Assembly (NCBI GenBank): GCA_964607575.1
Contig: CAZSLS010000007.1
Span: forward strand, 14,360 to 78,359
DNA from: BS750m-G57 sp964607575
Lineage (GTDB): Bacteria; Planctomycetota; Phycisphaerae; SM23-33
Direction: 5' to 3'
Length of the DNA: 64,000 bases
Shown: positions 26,623 to 36,042 of the stretch, piece by piece
How the letters are laid out: each line of letters begins with the position of its first letter
Position numbering within the stretch: the stretch's first letter is position 1
Translations under genes and position numbers: made by a program
The notes under the pieces: generated by a model
The model's database searches: none
Seen by the model: the letters and a program-made list of their open reading frames with translations, nothing else
What the model was told of the DNA's origin: nothing

Positions 26623-27663
26623 CTAGTATCGAAGAAGAACTTTGATCACCTCACCGCGTTTTACGGCGTCCAGGGCGTCGTTGATCTGTTCGAGGGGGAA
26701 CTCGTGGGTTATGAACTCCTCGGCGGTGATTTTGCCTTCGCGGATCCAGTCGCACAGCGGACCCTGCGCCGCACTCTCGCGATGGCGCGTGGGCCATTGG
26801 TGGACGAACAGGTTGAAATTATACGGGCCATCGCCCTTGTTAATTGTAATCGTTTCGTCGGCGATTACACCGTAAACACCGATCGTTCCGCCCATCTTGA
26901 TCAGGGGCAGAGCAGCGTTGATGATGGCCGGCGATCCTACCGCATCGATCACGGCGTCGAAAGGCTTGCCCCGCTTTTCGACTATGGCCTTGAGATCGTC
27001 GTCGGGAGTGAACACCTCATCGGCGCCCATCTCCAGCGCCTTTGCGCGCTTGTTGGCGAGCGGATCGACCGAGGCTACATAGCCCAGCCCAAGGAGTTTG
27101 GCGAATTTCACGAAACTCAGGCCCACCGGTCCGGCGCCAAATACGAGAATATCGTCGCCTTCACCCAGTTGAAAATCGCCAAATCCGCCGTACACTTCGC
27201 GCCACGTGCAGAGCATTGCAGCCGCTTCAACGGAAATGTCGGCATCCACGGTGCGCTGGATCTCGTAGCACTCGAACCAACCGTGTTCCTCGTCGGCTAC
27301 TCCGTCTTCGACCATCGCATCATGATCGTTGCAGAGCGTGTATTCGCAGAAACCGCCCCATCCGGTGTTGTAATCGGGGTTGTCGAACTCGAACAGCAGC
27401 CCGCCGATCGCGCGGTCGCCAACCTTGAAATTTCGCACCTTCTCGCCGACGGCCTCGACAATACCCGCCACCTCATGACCTAGCACCAGCGGGTAGTTTT
27501 CCAGACCCATGCCGGGAAAATGTCCGGCCACCAGTTTTCCGTCGGTGGCGTTGCACAGGAACGCGGCCTCGCTCCGCACGAGGGCCTGGTAGGGCCCTAC
27601 CTCGGGCTTGCCAACTTCGGCGATTTCAACCTTATCCGGCTCGATTACTACTACTGTTCGCAT
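26623..27663 (-). CDS. Zinc-dependent medium-chain alcohol/polyol dehydrogenase
   Basis: 346 residues. NAD(P)-dependent oxidation of an alcohol, probably a sugar alcohol. Catalytic zinc ligands C37, H63 and E64 are present with a GHEVAG signature; the nucleotide fold is DILVFGAGPVGLS. The four-cysteine structural zinc lobe is missing (only two Cys in that region), as in some sorbitol/threonine dehydrogenase relatives. First gene of the sugar operon, with GAGGAG eight bases upstream and a good promoter at 27700-27728. Likely makes the ketose that the next gene phosphorylates. Confidence 0.9.
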   Translation of the reverse strand: MRTVVVIEPDKVEIAEVGKPEVGPYQALVRSEAAFLCNATDGKLVAGHFPGMGLENYPLVLGHEVAGIVEAVGEKVRNFKVGDRAIGGLLFEFDNPDYNTGWGGFCEYTLCNDHDAMVEDGVADEEHGWFECYEIQRTVDADISVEAAAMLCTWREVYGGFGDFQLGEGDDILVFGAGPVGLSFVKFAKLLGLGYVASVDPLANKRAKALEMGADEVFTPDDDLKAIVEKRGKPFDAVIDAVGSPAIINAALPLIKMGGTIGVYGVIADETITINKGDGPYNFNLFVHQWPTRHRESAAQGPLCDWIREGKITAEEFITHEFPLEQINDALDAVKRGEVIKVLLRY

Positions 27664-27699
27664 GATTATTCTCCTCGAATGCTGTTAGTCCCTGAACGC

Positions 27700-27728
27700 A
27701 TTAGACCCCGTTTGACCGTAGATGTAAA
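27700..27728 (-). promoter_or_regulatory. Sigma70-type promoter of the sugar operon
   Basis: Minus strand: TTTACA (27728-27723), 17-base spacer, TCTAAT (27705-27700). Each hexamer matches five of six consensus bases. The start codon of the dehydrogenase is 36 bases downstream, so five genes (27663 to 21703) can be read from it. Confidence 0.65.
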
Positions 27729-27767
27729 GAGTTTCGATGACATTGCCCCATCTGCCGACGGAAACAG

Positions 27768-28877
<1,110 letters not shown>

Positions 28878-28888
28878 TATTCGTCCGT

Positions 28889-29251
28889 TCAAGTGCGGGT
28901 GTACGTGGAGCAGAGTTTCTCTTTGTTGAGTTTTCTGACGGCCTTTATGGCTTTAGCGTCGGCGCGTGCCTGTTTGTCGTCGGCAAGTGCGTCCATGGCC
29001 CACTTGATGGCGCCCCGGACGACCGGATCTCGGGACTCGGCGAGGCTGAAGTAGACCCATCGCCCCTCCTTTCGCGATTCGACCAGGCGTGCGTTGTGGA
29101 GAACGGCCATATGTTTGGAAACCGTAGACGGCGCCAGAGCGAGCATCTTTATGATCTGGCAGAGACACAACTCACCGCCCTGGAGGAACATAAGCGTACG
29201 AACGCGGTTTGGATCGGAAAGAGCTTTTGTAACGGCAAGGAAGTCTCGCAC
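28889..29251 (-). CDS. arsR: ArsR-family arsenite-responsive repressor
   Basis: 120 residues, winged helix-turn-helix. Represses its own operon until arsenite binds. The metalloid site is the Cys pair C29 and C31 in GGELCLCQII (ELCVC-type motif), directly before the recognition region (PSTVSKHMAVLHNARLV). C-terminal extension of about 40 charged residues. GTG start with GGAG six bases upstream. The operator should lie within or near the promoter at 29282-29311, but no clear dyad was identified there. Confidence 0.95.
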   Translation of the reverse strand: MRDFLAVTKALSDPNRVRTLMFLQGGELCLCQIIKMLALAPSTVSKHMAVLHNARLVESRKEGRWVYFSLAESRDPVVRGAIKWAMDALADDKQARADAKAIKAVRKLNKEKLCSTYTRT

Positions 29252-29281
29252 GGTATTCTCCTATACTTCGCCAATTAACGA

Positions 29282-29311
29282 ATTATAGGTGAGCCCCACA
29301 CAACTTGTCAA
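29282..29311 (-). promoter_or_regulatory. Perfect-consensus sigma70 promoter of arsR-acr3
   Basis: Minus strand: TTGACA (29311-29306), 18-base spacer, TATAAT (29287-29282). Both hexamers match the consensus exactly. The arsR GTG is 30 bases downstream of the -10. Such a strong promoter fits one held down by a repressor. It is only ten bases from the hairpin at 29321-29357. Confidence 0.85.
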
Positions 29312-29320
29312 CGCGCATTT

Positions 29321-29357
29321 AGAAAGCGGACGCACGACATGCGTGCGTCCGCTTTCT
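29321..29357 (-). terminator. Long hairpin, likely terminator of the rhaT transcript
   Basis: A perfect 16-bp stem: AGAAAGCGGACGCACG pairs with its complement at 29342-29357 around a 5-base loop. The stem ends in AGAAAG/CTTTCT so a short T run lies inside its 3' arm. It sits 31 bases after the rhaT stop and just upstream of the arsR promoter, so it insulates the two units. Confidence 0.7.
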
Positions 29358-29388
29358 AAAACACGTATTCAAATGTCAAACGGAACCG

Positions 29389-30417
29389 TCAACTCAACGC
29401 GTTACCGATCGAAACGATGATAATGCCTCCAATAAGCGTCCCAAGACCGATGAACATACACTTCTTGGACTCCGCGCTGGCGTCCTTCCACTCGCCGGTG
29501 AAGAACCCCAGACCGATACCCAGCAGCAGAGCGCCGGATTGGAAGATCGCAAATCCGACCGATGTGCCCAAGGGGCCCAGTTTCCACGCTCCCACGCCGT
29601 AGAAGAAAATACACAGGAAGTGCCCAACGGCCATGATGATCGCGAAGATGATATTCTTGGTCGAGCCCACGTTTTTGAAACCGCCCCACGTCTTGTTCTT
29701 GCACAGCATGATGACGGAGAAAGCAACGCTCGACAGGAAACCGCCGATGAAGATCAGGTTCCAGACGGCCATGCCCTTCAACCAGTCGGGGTTCCCGAAC
29801 TCCTTACCGGCCACTGTGGCGATATCCCCACCGATGTGGAACGCGATGTTCAGACCCGAAGACAGCACGCCCGCGGTTACGCACACCAGCACACCCAGAC
29901 CAATGTTGACTTTTTTTCCGCCGGCGTCATCGCCCCCGCCGCCTTGCCCTCTTTCGCGTATCACACCTGAGAAACCGTTAATCCCCACACCGCAAATACA
30001 GATGAGAATGCCTCCAATGACGACCATTCCGGGCAGCGTTGTGGCCATTTCGGCGCTTCCGAGGAAGAACGGGACAATCGAACCGACCAGCGCCATCGTT
30101 CCCATCGTCAGTGCATACCCAAGCGACAGTCCGAGCATTGAAAGCCCGTATCCCCAGCAGCAGAATCCGCAGCCCCACAGGAAGCCCAGCGCAATGACCC
30201 AGAAGATAACGGATCCGGGGATGTTGGCGTAGCTGGACCATAACCCATTGACCGTGGCGCATGCGAATGCGACCGGCACGATCAGCATGGCGAAGAGGAA
30301 AAACGCGCCCCATGTATTTTCCCAGGCAAAGTTCTTGATGTACTTGGAGGGCAGTGCGAATGTTCCAAGGAAAATCGCGCCCACTATCGTCCATCCAATT
30401 CCTACCATCGTATCCAT
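29389..30417 (-). CDS. rhaT: RhaT-family L-rhamnose/proton symporter
   Basis: 342 residues and ten hydrophobic segments. In enterobacteria RhaT imports L-rhamnose with a proton. The N-terminus IGWTIVGAIFLGTFALPSKY and the stretch WGAFFLFAMLIVPV are typical of the family, as is GFLWGCGFCCWGYGLSMLG. No rhaA, rhaB or rhaD gene is present, so the solute may be another sugar. GGTGG a few bases before the ATG is the apparent ribosome site. Follows an SMP-30-like lipoprotein gene on the same strand; a strong hairpin closes the unit. Confidence 0.88.
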   Translation of the reverse strand: MDTMVGIGWTIVGAIFLGTFALPSKYIKNFAWENTWGAFFLFAMLIVPVAFACATVNGLWSSYANIPGSVIFWVIALGFLWGCGFCCWGYGLSMLGLSLGYALTMGTMALVGSIVPFFLGSAEMATTLPGMVVIGGILICICGVGINGFSGVIRERGQGGGGDDAGGKKVNIGLGVLVCVTAGVLSSGLNIAFHIGGDIATVAGKEFGNPDWLKGMAVWNLIFIGGFLSSVAFSVIMLCKNKTWGGFKNVGSTKNIIFAIIMAVGHFLCIFFYGVGAWKLGPLGTSVGFAIFQSGALLLGIGLGFFTGEWKDASAESKKCMFIGLGTLIGGIIIVSIGNALS

Positions 30418-30493
30418 CGTACCACCAACCTTTCGGGTAACTGTCTATTCGGAATGATGTTAATTGTCGGTGTCGCGGTCGACTGTGCGAGTT

Positions 30494-31690
30494 TTACTTT
30501 ATCTCCAGCGTGACCATAGTATGCGGTTTGTCGTGACCGGTGTTGACTTTGTCCGGGCCGGTGACCATGTCGAAGCAGGTCACCACCAATTTTCCGTTCC
30601 AGACAATCGGCTCGCCGGGCTGATCGAGCAGTCCGCCCTTACCGTCGGTGTCGCCGTTCTGCGCCATCACGGTGATCGTACCGCACGGTTCGACCTTCGC
30701 TACGGCGTTGTTGGAGAAGTCCGCCACGTAGATATTATCGTCCTTGTCGATACCGATTCCGTCGGTGGTGCGCATTTTGGCTTTGGTCGCCTTGGCGAGG
30801 AACCCGTCGACCTTCGGATCGAGGGTGTAGTCGTGGTCGGTCTTGGCGAAGATCGTGCTACCGGCGACTTTACCGTCGGCGTCGAACGTGATCTTGTGAA
30901 GAGCCCCGTCACCGAAGTTGCCCACGAACAGGTTTCCCTTGGAGTCGAATACGATCCCGTCGAGACCGTATTGGCAGTGCTTGTTGAGCGTGGGGAACGA
31001 GGCGATGATCTGCTTGTCTTCCAGCGTATTGGTAACCGTGATGTCCTTACCGTCAGCGGGGAAGACATACACCGCACTGGTCACCAGACCGTCTTCACGC
31101 TTAACCTTAGGTAGCATCGAAACCGTAACGTACAACTTACCGTCGCGGTACCGCAGGCCGTTGGGATGCGATATCCCGCCGGCGACCGTGACGGTCTCGA
31201 CGATCTTGTCGCCTTCGACCTTCAGGCGGAGGATGCGCCCCTGGTTTCGTTCACCGTCCTTGCCATTCCCGTCAGGCCAGTTCTGGTTATCTGAAATATA
31301 GAGCGCCCCGTCGGGTCCTATCGTCAGGCCCATCGGGCAGGCGCGCCCGGTGGCTTCCAGTACGGGCGAGTCGAACCACTTGGTGACCTTACCATCCGGC
31401 GAGATCTTGATCACGCATCCCGGCTGGGAGCCCTTGGTCGCGTCCTTCGCGTAGCTGCCGTAGTTCGGGCAGGCAACGATGAGGTTCCCGTCCTTGTCGA
31501 TGTCCATTCCGTCGGGGGTCAGGCAGAACTCGGGCAGTTCGACCAGGAGTTTGGGAGTCTGCAGATTCGACGATGTATCGTTGCCCCCGCCTGACGGCCC
31601 GTTGCTCGGTGGTTTCTTGCAGCCGGAAACAAGAATCAGCGCAACGGCGGCGAGTGTCAGAGTCCTGACGTATCGGGTTCGATCAAACAT
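30494..31690 (-). CDS. Lipoprotein, SMP-30/gluconolactonase-like beta-propeller
   Basis: 398 residues from the ATG at 31690, which has AAAGGAG five bases upstream; an upstream in-frame start (31750) would bury the signal sequence. Signal peptide with lipobox, lipidated Cys at 24 (LVSGC). Then repeated propeller strands with the SMP-30 pattern (DGMDIDKDGNLIVACPN, GLTIGPDGALYISDNQ, DGIVFDSKGNLFVGNFGDG, DGIGIDKDDNIYVADFSNN). SMP-30 family members hydrolyse sugar lactones with a divalent metal, but propellers of this sort may also only bind. Membrane-anchored, next to a sugar symporter gene and a sugar operon, so extracytoplasmic lactone hydrolysis is possible (inference). Confidence 0.82.
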   Translation of the reverse strand: MFDRTRYVRTLTLAAVALILVSGCKKPPSNGPSGGGNDTSSNLQTPKLLVELPEFCLTPDGMDIDKDGNLIVACPNYGSYAKDATKGSQPGCVIKISPDGKVTKWFDSPVLEATGRACPMGLTIGPDGALYISDNQNWPDGNGKDGERNQGRILRLKVEGDKIVETVTVAGGISHPNGLRYRDGKLYVTVSMLPKVKREDGLVTSAVYVFPADGKDITVTNTLEDKQIIASFPTLNKHCQYGLDGIVFDSKGNLFVGNFGDGALHKITFDADGKVAGSTIFAKTDHDYTLDPKVDGFLAKATKAKMRTTDGIGIDKDDNIYVADFSNNAVAKVEPCGTITVMAQNGDTDGKGGLLDQPGEPIVWNGKLVVTCFDMVTGPDKVNTGHDKPHTMVTLEIK

Positions 31691-31767
31691 GGCGTCTCCT
31701 TTGATTTTACGAGCGACAGGGGCTCGGCCGACACAGCTTGCCCCGTACAACTCAGCGACCAGATCAG

Positions 31768-31796
31768 AACATACAAGCTAAGTGCGCCGGATTCAA
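31768..31796 (-). promoter_or_regulatory. Probable promoter of the SMP-30-like lipoprotein gene
   Basis: Minus strand: TTGAAT (31796-31791), 17-base spacer, TATGTT (31773-31768). Each hexamer matches four of six. The ATG is 78 bases downstream. It would drive the lipoprotein and rhaT independently of the ABC/aldolase operon upstream. Confidence 0.4.
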
Positions 31797-31829
31797 TGAT
31801 GGAATATGGGAAAGTTGGGCTCCAAGGCT

Positions 31830-32555
31830 CTACGGTCCGGAATCCACCGTATCGAACTGGACGACGCCGTTTGGCAATGCGTCGGCCTGGTCGAGTATTG
31901 CGTTTTCCCGCCCGAGTCCCAGGCCGAAGCGCCTGGCGCCGCGGCGGTACATCTCCACGAGCGTTTCGATGTCGCGAATACCCCCCGAGGCCTTTATCCC
32001 CACCGCATCGCCCACGACGCTCTTGATCAGGGTGATGTTCTCCAGGGTCGCTCCGGTCGGCGTCCAGCCCGTGCCCGTTTTGACAAACGCCGCCCCGCCG
32101 CGAACGCACAACTCGGCGGCTTGGCGGATCTGATCGTCGCTGAGGTAGTGGCATTCGATGATTACCTTCACCGGCAGGCCGGACGCGGCGTCGACCACGC
32201 CTCGGATATCATCGAGACAATAGTCGCTGGCGCCCGAGAGCAGTTTGCCGATATCGACGACCATGTCGATCTCGTCGCACCCTGCCTCGACGAGGTGCTT
32301 CGTTTCGGCAATCTTGGTTTGCGGTAGAGAAGCGCCCGACGGGAACGCCACGTTCCCCCCGATCCCGACGTCATCGGCGCCGGCGAGCAATTCCTTTATC
32401 AGCGGAATCCAACTCGAGAGCGTTGTAGCCACGCACGGGCGGATTTCCATCGCTCGCTTCGCCAGGGCGCGAACCCTCGTTTCGACATCGTCGCACTGGA
32501 CGACGCTGAGATCTATCATCCTGGCGATATCTTTGCTGGTCAGCGTGACTTTCAT
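31830..32555 (-). CDS. deoC: Deoxyribose-phosphate aldolase family protein (DeoC 1)
   Basis: 241 residues, TIM barrel. Known reaction: 2-deoxyribose-5-phosphate to glyceraldehyde-3-phosphate and acetaldehyde through a Schiff base. All three catalytic positions are visible: Asp in DEIDMVVDIG, Schiff-base Lys in FVKTGTGW, and the second Lys in IKASGGIRD. Follows the FGGY kinase by 5 bases and is the last gene of the ABC importer operon. The GTGW variant after the lysine (usually STG) is shared with the second copy at 34124 and may mark a different substrate. Confidence 0.9.
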   Translation of the reverse strand: MKVTLTSKDIARMIDLSVVQCDDVETRVRALAKRAMEIRPCVATTLSSWIPLIKELLAGADDVGIGGNVAFPSGASLPQTKIAETKHLVEAGCDEIDMVVDIGKLLSGASDYCLDDIRGVVDAASGLPVKVIIECHYLSDDQIRQAAELCVRGGAAFVKTGTGWTPTGATLENITLIKSVVGDAVGIKASGGIRDIETLVEMYRRGARRFGLGLGRENAILDQADALPNGVVQFDTVDSGP

Positions 32556-32560
32556 ATTGC

Positions 32561-34102
32561 CTACTCGATCCGGGCGAACATGTCGCCGATTTGGGCCTGA
32601 TCTTGGCTGAGTTTTTCGAAAATCTCCGTCAACGGAGCGTACCGCGCCTGATTAGCGGGCAAGGGTTTTCTGACGTCCTGGACCTCGTGTATCTCGTCGA
32701 TTTTCGAGAAGTCGTCCCACAAACCTGCGCCCACCATCGCCACGGCCGCGGCGCCGAGAGCGGCGGCCTGCTGGCCGATATTCGTCCTGACCATATCCTT
32801 GTCGTAGAGGTCCGCATATATTTGCATCCAGAGGTCCGAACGGCTTCCACCGCCAACCGCGATCATCTCGCCGCGGAGATTGGTAATTCGCTCGAGCGCT
32901 TTGAGGGCCAATTGCAGGCTCATGGCGACACCTTCCATCGTCGCGCGGATCAGGTCGCCCTGCGTGTCGCCCAGGTCAAGATTCACGAACGCTCCGCGTA
33001 CGTTGGGGCTGGAGTCGAGCGACGACCCGCCGGCTAGCGTGGGCAGGAACATCGTGGCGTTGGCTCCGATGTCGGAATCTTCCGCCATGCGGAGCATCAG
33101 ATCGTATGTGCTGACACCTTCTGCCTCGGCGGCCGCGTCCAGATTCGTGCAAAGTTGCTCGCGGACCCATCTGAATGACGATCCGGTCGAGAACACGCCC
33201 AGAGCGGATGTGAACTTGCCGGGCACGACGTGGGTGAATACGTACGGGCGGGTCTCTTCGTCCAGAAGCGGTTTGGCGGAGGTTACGGCTATCCAGCTCG
33301 AGGAGCCCATCGAGTTGTAGCAGTCGCCCTCGTTGTGGGCTCGGGCGCCCAGCGCCATGCACGAATTGTCGACCCCACCGGCGACTACCTTGACGCTCTG
33401 GGGCAGGGACAGTTCGTCGGCGGCCTGCGGGGTAAGCACGCCAAGTACTTCCGTGGAGGGCACGATCTTCGGGAATATCCCCGGATCCAATCCGCTTGCG
33501 GCGATGAGCTGGTCGGAGTACTTCCAGCCGACCAGATCGTAGACCCCGCTGCCGGAGGCGTAGGAGTAGTCGGTGGCTGTAACGCCGGTCATGCGGAAGT
33601 TGATATAGTCCTTCGTACCGATGACCTTGTCGATCCTCGCGAAGAGGTCGGGCTCGTTATCTCGCAGCCACATGATCTTGAAAACAGTGTACAGCGGAGG
33701 GGGAAATCCGTTGCCCGTGGTCAGGTACCACTGCGATTCGGGCACGTTGGCGAAGAATTCCGCCGGCTGGGTATCGGGGCGGGAATCCGACCAGATGGGC
33801 ACGTCCCGGCGGAGAAGTTGCCCGTCGGCGTCGAGCGGGACAACGCCCAGGCTGTGCCCGGAAATCCCGATCGCCACGATATCGTCGCGGTCGATGTCCG
33901 AGGCGGACAGAAGCTGTCGCGTACTTGCGACGACCGAAGCCCACCAGTCCTCGGGCCTCTGCTCGTGCCACCCCGCCTGAGGATAGCGCGTTTCGTAGGA
34001 TGCGAAGTGGTCGGCCTGGCAGCGGCCTTGGGCGTCGTAGAGCGATGCCTTCGTCCCGCCGGTCCCGAAGTCATATGCGATAACATGTTTTGATTCCGCC
34101 AT
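32561..34102 (-). CDS. FGGY-family carbohydrate kinase
   Basis: 513 residues. Phosphorylates a sugar with ATP. Phosphate-1 motif AYDFGTGGTKA, SGHSLGVVPLD in the substrate region, IWSDSRPD, and second-domain motifs NSMGSSSWIAV and VGGGSRSDLWMQIYAD. It differs from the kinase at 25100 in the substrate-side motif (SGHS rather than QMHG), so a different sugar is expected. AGGAT upstream of the ATG. Lies between the two deoC genes in the ABC importer operon, which implies that its phosphorylated product feeds aldol cleavage. Confidence 0.9.
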   Translation of the reverse strand: MAESKHVIAYDFGTGGTKASLYDAQGRCQADHFASYETRYPQAGWHEQRPEDWWASVVASTRQLLSASDIDRDDIVAIGISGHSLGVVPLDADGQLLRRDVPIWSDSRPDTQPAEFFANVPESQWYLTTGNGFPPPLYTVFKIMWLRDNEPDLFARIDKVIGTKDYINFRMTGVTATDYSYASGSGVYDLVGWKYSDQLIAASGLDPGIFPKIVPSTEVLGVLTPQAADELSLPQSVKVVAGGVDNSCMALGARAHNEGDCYNSMGSSSWIAVTSAKPLLDEETRPYVFTHVVPGKFTSALGVFSTGSSFRWVREQLCTNLDAAAEAEGVSTYDLMLRMAEDSDIGANATMFLPTLAGGSSLDSSPNVRGAFVNLDLGDTQGDLIRATMEGVAMSLQLALKALERITNLRGEMIAVGGGSRSDLWMQIYADLYDKDMVRTNIGQQAAALGAAAVAMVGAGLWDDFSKIDEIHEVQDVRKPLPANQARYAPLTEIFEKLSQDQAQIGDMFARIE

Positions 34103-34123
34103 TTGCGTATCCTGTTTGTATTC

Positions 34124-34807
34124 TCAAGCCGATTTGGCTGCGTCGCGCAGGATTGCCTCAGCCGTGCGAACGCCAATACCGAATCGTCTGGCGCCGAGTT
34201 CATATAGCGTCAGCAGCGTCTGGAGATCCCTTACCCCACCGGCGGCTTTAACCAGACATCTTTCGCCCACGGTCTGCTTGATCAGGGCGATGTTCTCCGG
34301 GGTGGCGCCGCTCGGCGCCCAGCCCGTGCCCGTTTTCACAAACCTCACGCCCGCATCCGCGCAGATGTCCGATGCCCTGACGATCTCGTCATCGGTGAGA
34401 TAGTGACATTCGAGGATGACCTTGACCGGCACGTGGGCGGATTCTTCGATGACCGCATCGATATCGGCACGGACCAGATCGTAGTTACCGGCCTTGAGCC
34501 AGGCGATGTTGATCGCGACATCGATCTCGCCGCATCCCATGTCAATCAGCTCTCTGGTCTCCGCCACTTTGATGGCCGTTGTCTGCCCGCCGCTCGGAAA
34601 GCCCGCCGCCCCGCCGGCGAGGATATCGGGCCGATCGGACAGCAGTTCGACCAGCAGCGGTGTATGAGCGGGCAGAGCGATTACGCAGATGCAGTTGTGT
34701 TCCTTGGCCAGTTCCGCCGCCGCGCGGAGTTCGTCTATGGTGCTGTCGGCCCGCACGGTGCTTATGTCGATCATCCCGGCGATTTCTCGTGGCGTAAGCA
34801 TTCCCAT
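34124..34807 (-). CDS. deoC: Deoxyribose-phosphate aldolase family protein (DeoC 2)
   Basis: 227 residues from the ATG at 34807, with AAAGG upstream; the frame runs on to 34867 without hydrophobic or conserved sequence, and an ATG at 34801 is an alternative. Same TIM-barrel motifs as DeoC 1: Asp in GEIDVAINIA, Schiff-base Lys in FVKTGTGW, second Lys in LVKAAGGVRD. Both copies are therefore catalytically intact. Starts 2 bases after the end of the Fe-dehydrogenase gene upstream. Two intact DeoC paralogues in one operon suggest two substrates or a hetero-oligomer. Confidence 0.88.
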   Translation of the reverse strand: MGMLTPREIAGMIDISTVRADSTIDELRAAAELAKEHNCICVIALPAHTPLLVELLSDRPDILAGGAAGFPSGGQTTAIKVAETRELIDMGCGEIDVAINIAWLKAGNYDLVRADIDAVIEESAHVPVKVILECHYLTDDEIVRASDICADAGVRFVKTGTGWAPSGATPENIALIKQTVGERCLVKAAGGVRDLQTLLTLYELGARRFGIGVRTAEAILRDAAKSA

Positions 34808-34809
34808 TC

Positions 34810-36012
34810 TCACAAGGCCTTTCTCAGTACGTCCAGCAGGTCGTCGCGGCTGACCGGCGGATTGCACGCCAGTTGCCCGTCTGCGCCGAAGCTCACTCGT
34901 GCCACGCCGTCAATGATCTCGGCGAGATCGTCTTCGGTGACGTTGACTTCGCCCAGGTGCGTCGGGGCTCCAATAGCTTCGAGAAATCCGCGGAACTTCG
35001 CGACGCCCTCATCGATTATCTCCTGATCGCTTTTGCCCGCCGGGTCCACGTCCATCACGCGCCTGGCGAATCGCAGGTACTGCTCGCCTCGCCGATCTTT
35101 GAAGGTCTCCATCCACGCAGCCATTATTATCGACAGCGACGCGCCGTGATTGACACCGTGGCGGGCGGTGAGCTGGTGTCCGACCTGGTGCATCGGCGTC
35201 CATCCGTCGCCGGGATACGACCAACCGTTGATCGCGCAGGTTGAGGCCCAGGAGAGATTCGCCCGGGCCTCGATGTTGCCGGGATTATCCAGGACCTTCG
35301 TTACGTTCTCGATCACGGTTCGCATCACGCCTTCCTGGAAGTAGTGCTGCAGCGGCGTATCCGGTTGGGAATTGATGTATATTTCCAGTACGTGCGAGAT
35401 TGTGTCGGCAGCCGCACACGCAGTCAGCAGCGGCGGCAGGGACACGGTCAGTTCGGGGTCGATGATTGCGGTTTTTGGGAAAATACACTCTGCCCAGATG
35501 TACGATTTTTCCTTGAGTTCGGCGTTGGAGAGCACCGAGCACATATTCATTTCGCTACCGGTGGCGGGCAGGGTGGGGATCATCAGCATCGCCAGGGCGT
35601 CGGCAGGCGGGCTGATTTCATCTGCGCCGGACCCGTCGTGGCGGTGATAGACCATGTTCCACAGGTCGCCATCGCAATAGACGCCGGCGGCGATGGCCTT
35701 GGCTGCGTCCATAACGCTACCGCCCCCTACCGCCAGCACGCAATCGCAACCCTCTCGCTTCGCCAGTTCCACTCCCGCGGCGACCATAGACACTTCGGGA
35801 TTGTCGCGGACTTTGAAGAAATCCACCGTCTCGACGCCCTCGGCGCGGATCATGTCCCGGATTCTGTCGAGCAGTTCGGCCAGGAAGGCATGGTCTTCGT
35901 AGGAGACGACGAGTACCTTCTTACCGAGTTTGGCGACTTCGGACCCGGCGCATGCGACCTTGCCCGCTCCGAAAATAACTCTGACGGGGTTGTAGAACTC
36001 AAACGTGTACAT
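34810..36012 (-). CDS. Iron-containing alcohol dehydrogenase
   Basis: 400 residues. NAD(P)-dependent group III dehydrogenase. Nucleotide-binding GGGSVMDAAKAIA; metal ligands as in the family: Asp and His in AAADTISHVLE, His in MHQVGHQL and His in HGVNHGAS. In a DeoC operon it could reduce the acetaldehyde or glycolaldehyde released by aldol cleavage, regenerating NAD (inference). AAAGGA seven bases upstream of the ATG. Belongs to the BDH/YqhD-like branch by length and motifs; substrate not assignable. Confidence 0.92.
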   Translation of the reverse strand: MYTFEFYNPVRVIFGAGKVACAGSEVAKLGKKVLVVSYEDHAFLAELLDRIRDMIRAEGVETVDFFKVRDNPEVSMVAAGVELAKREGCDCVLAVGGGSVMDAAKAIAAGVYCDGDLWNMVYHRHDGSGADEISPPADALAMLMIPTLPATGSEMNMCSVLSNAELKEKSYIWAECIFPKTAIIDPELTVSLPPLLTACAAADTISHVLEIYINSQPDTPLQHYFQEGVMRTVIENVTKVLDNPGNIEARANLSWASTCAINGWSYPGDGWTPMHQVGHQLTARHGVNHGASLSIIMAAWMETFKDRRGEQYLRFARRVMDVDPAGKSDQEIIDEGVAKFRGFLEAIGAPTHLGEVNVTEDDLAEIIDGVARVSFGADGQLACNPPVSRDDLLDVLRKAL

Positions 36013-36042
36013 GGATCGTTCCTTTCGGGTCGTTGCGGGCGC

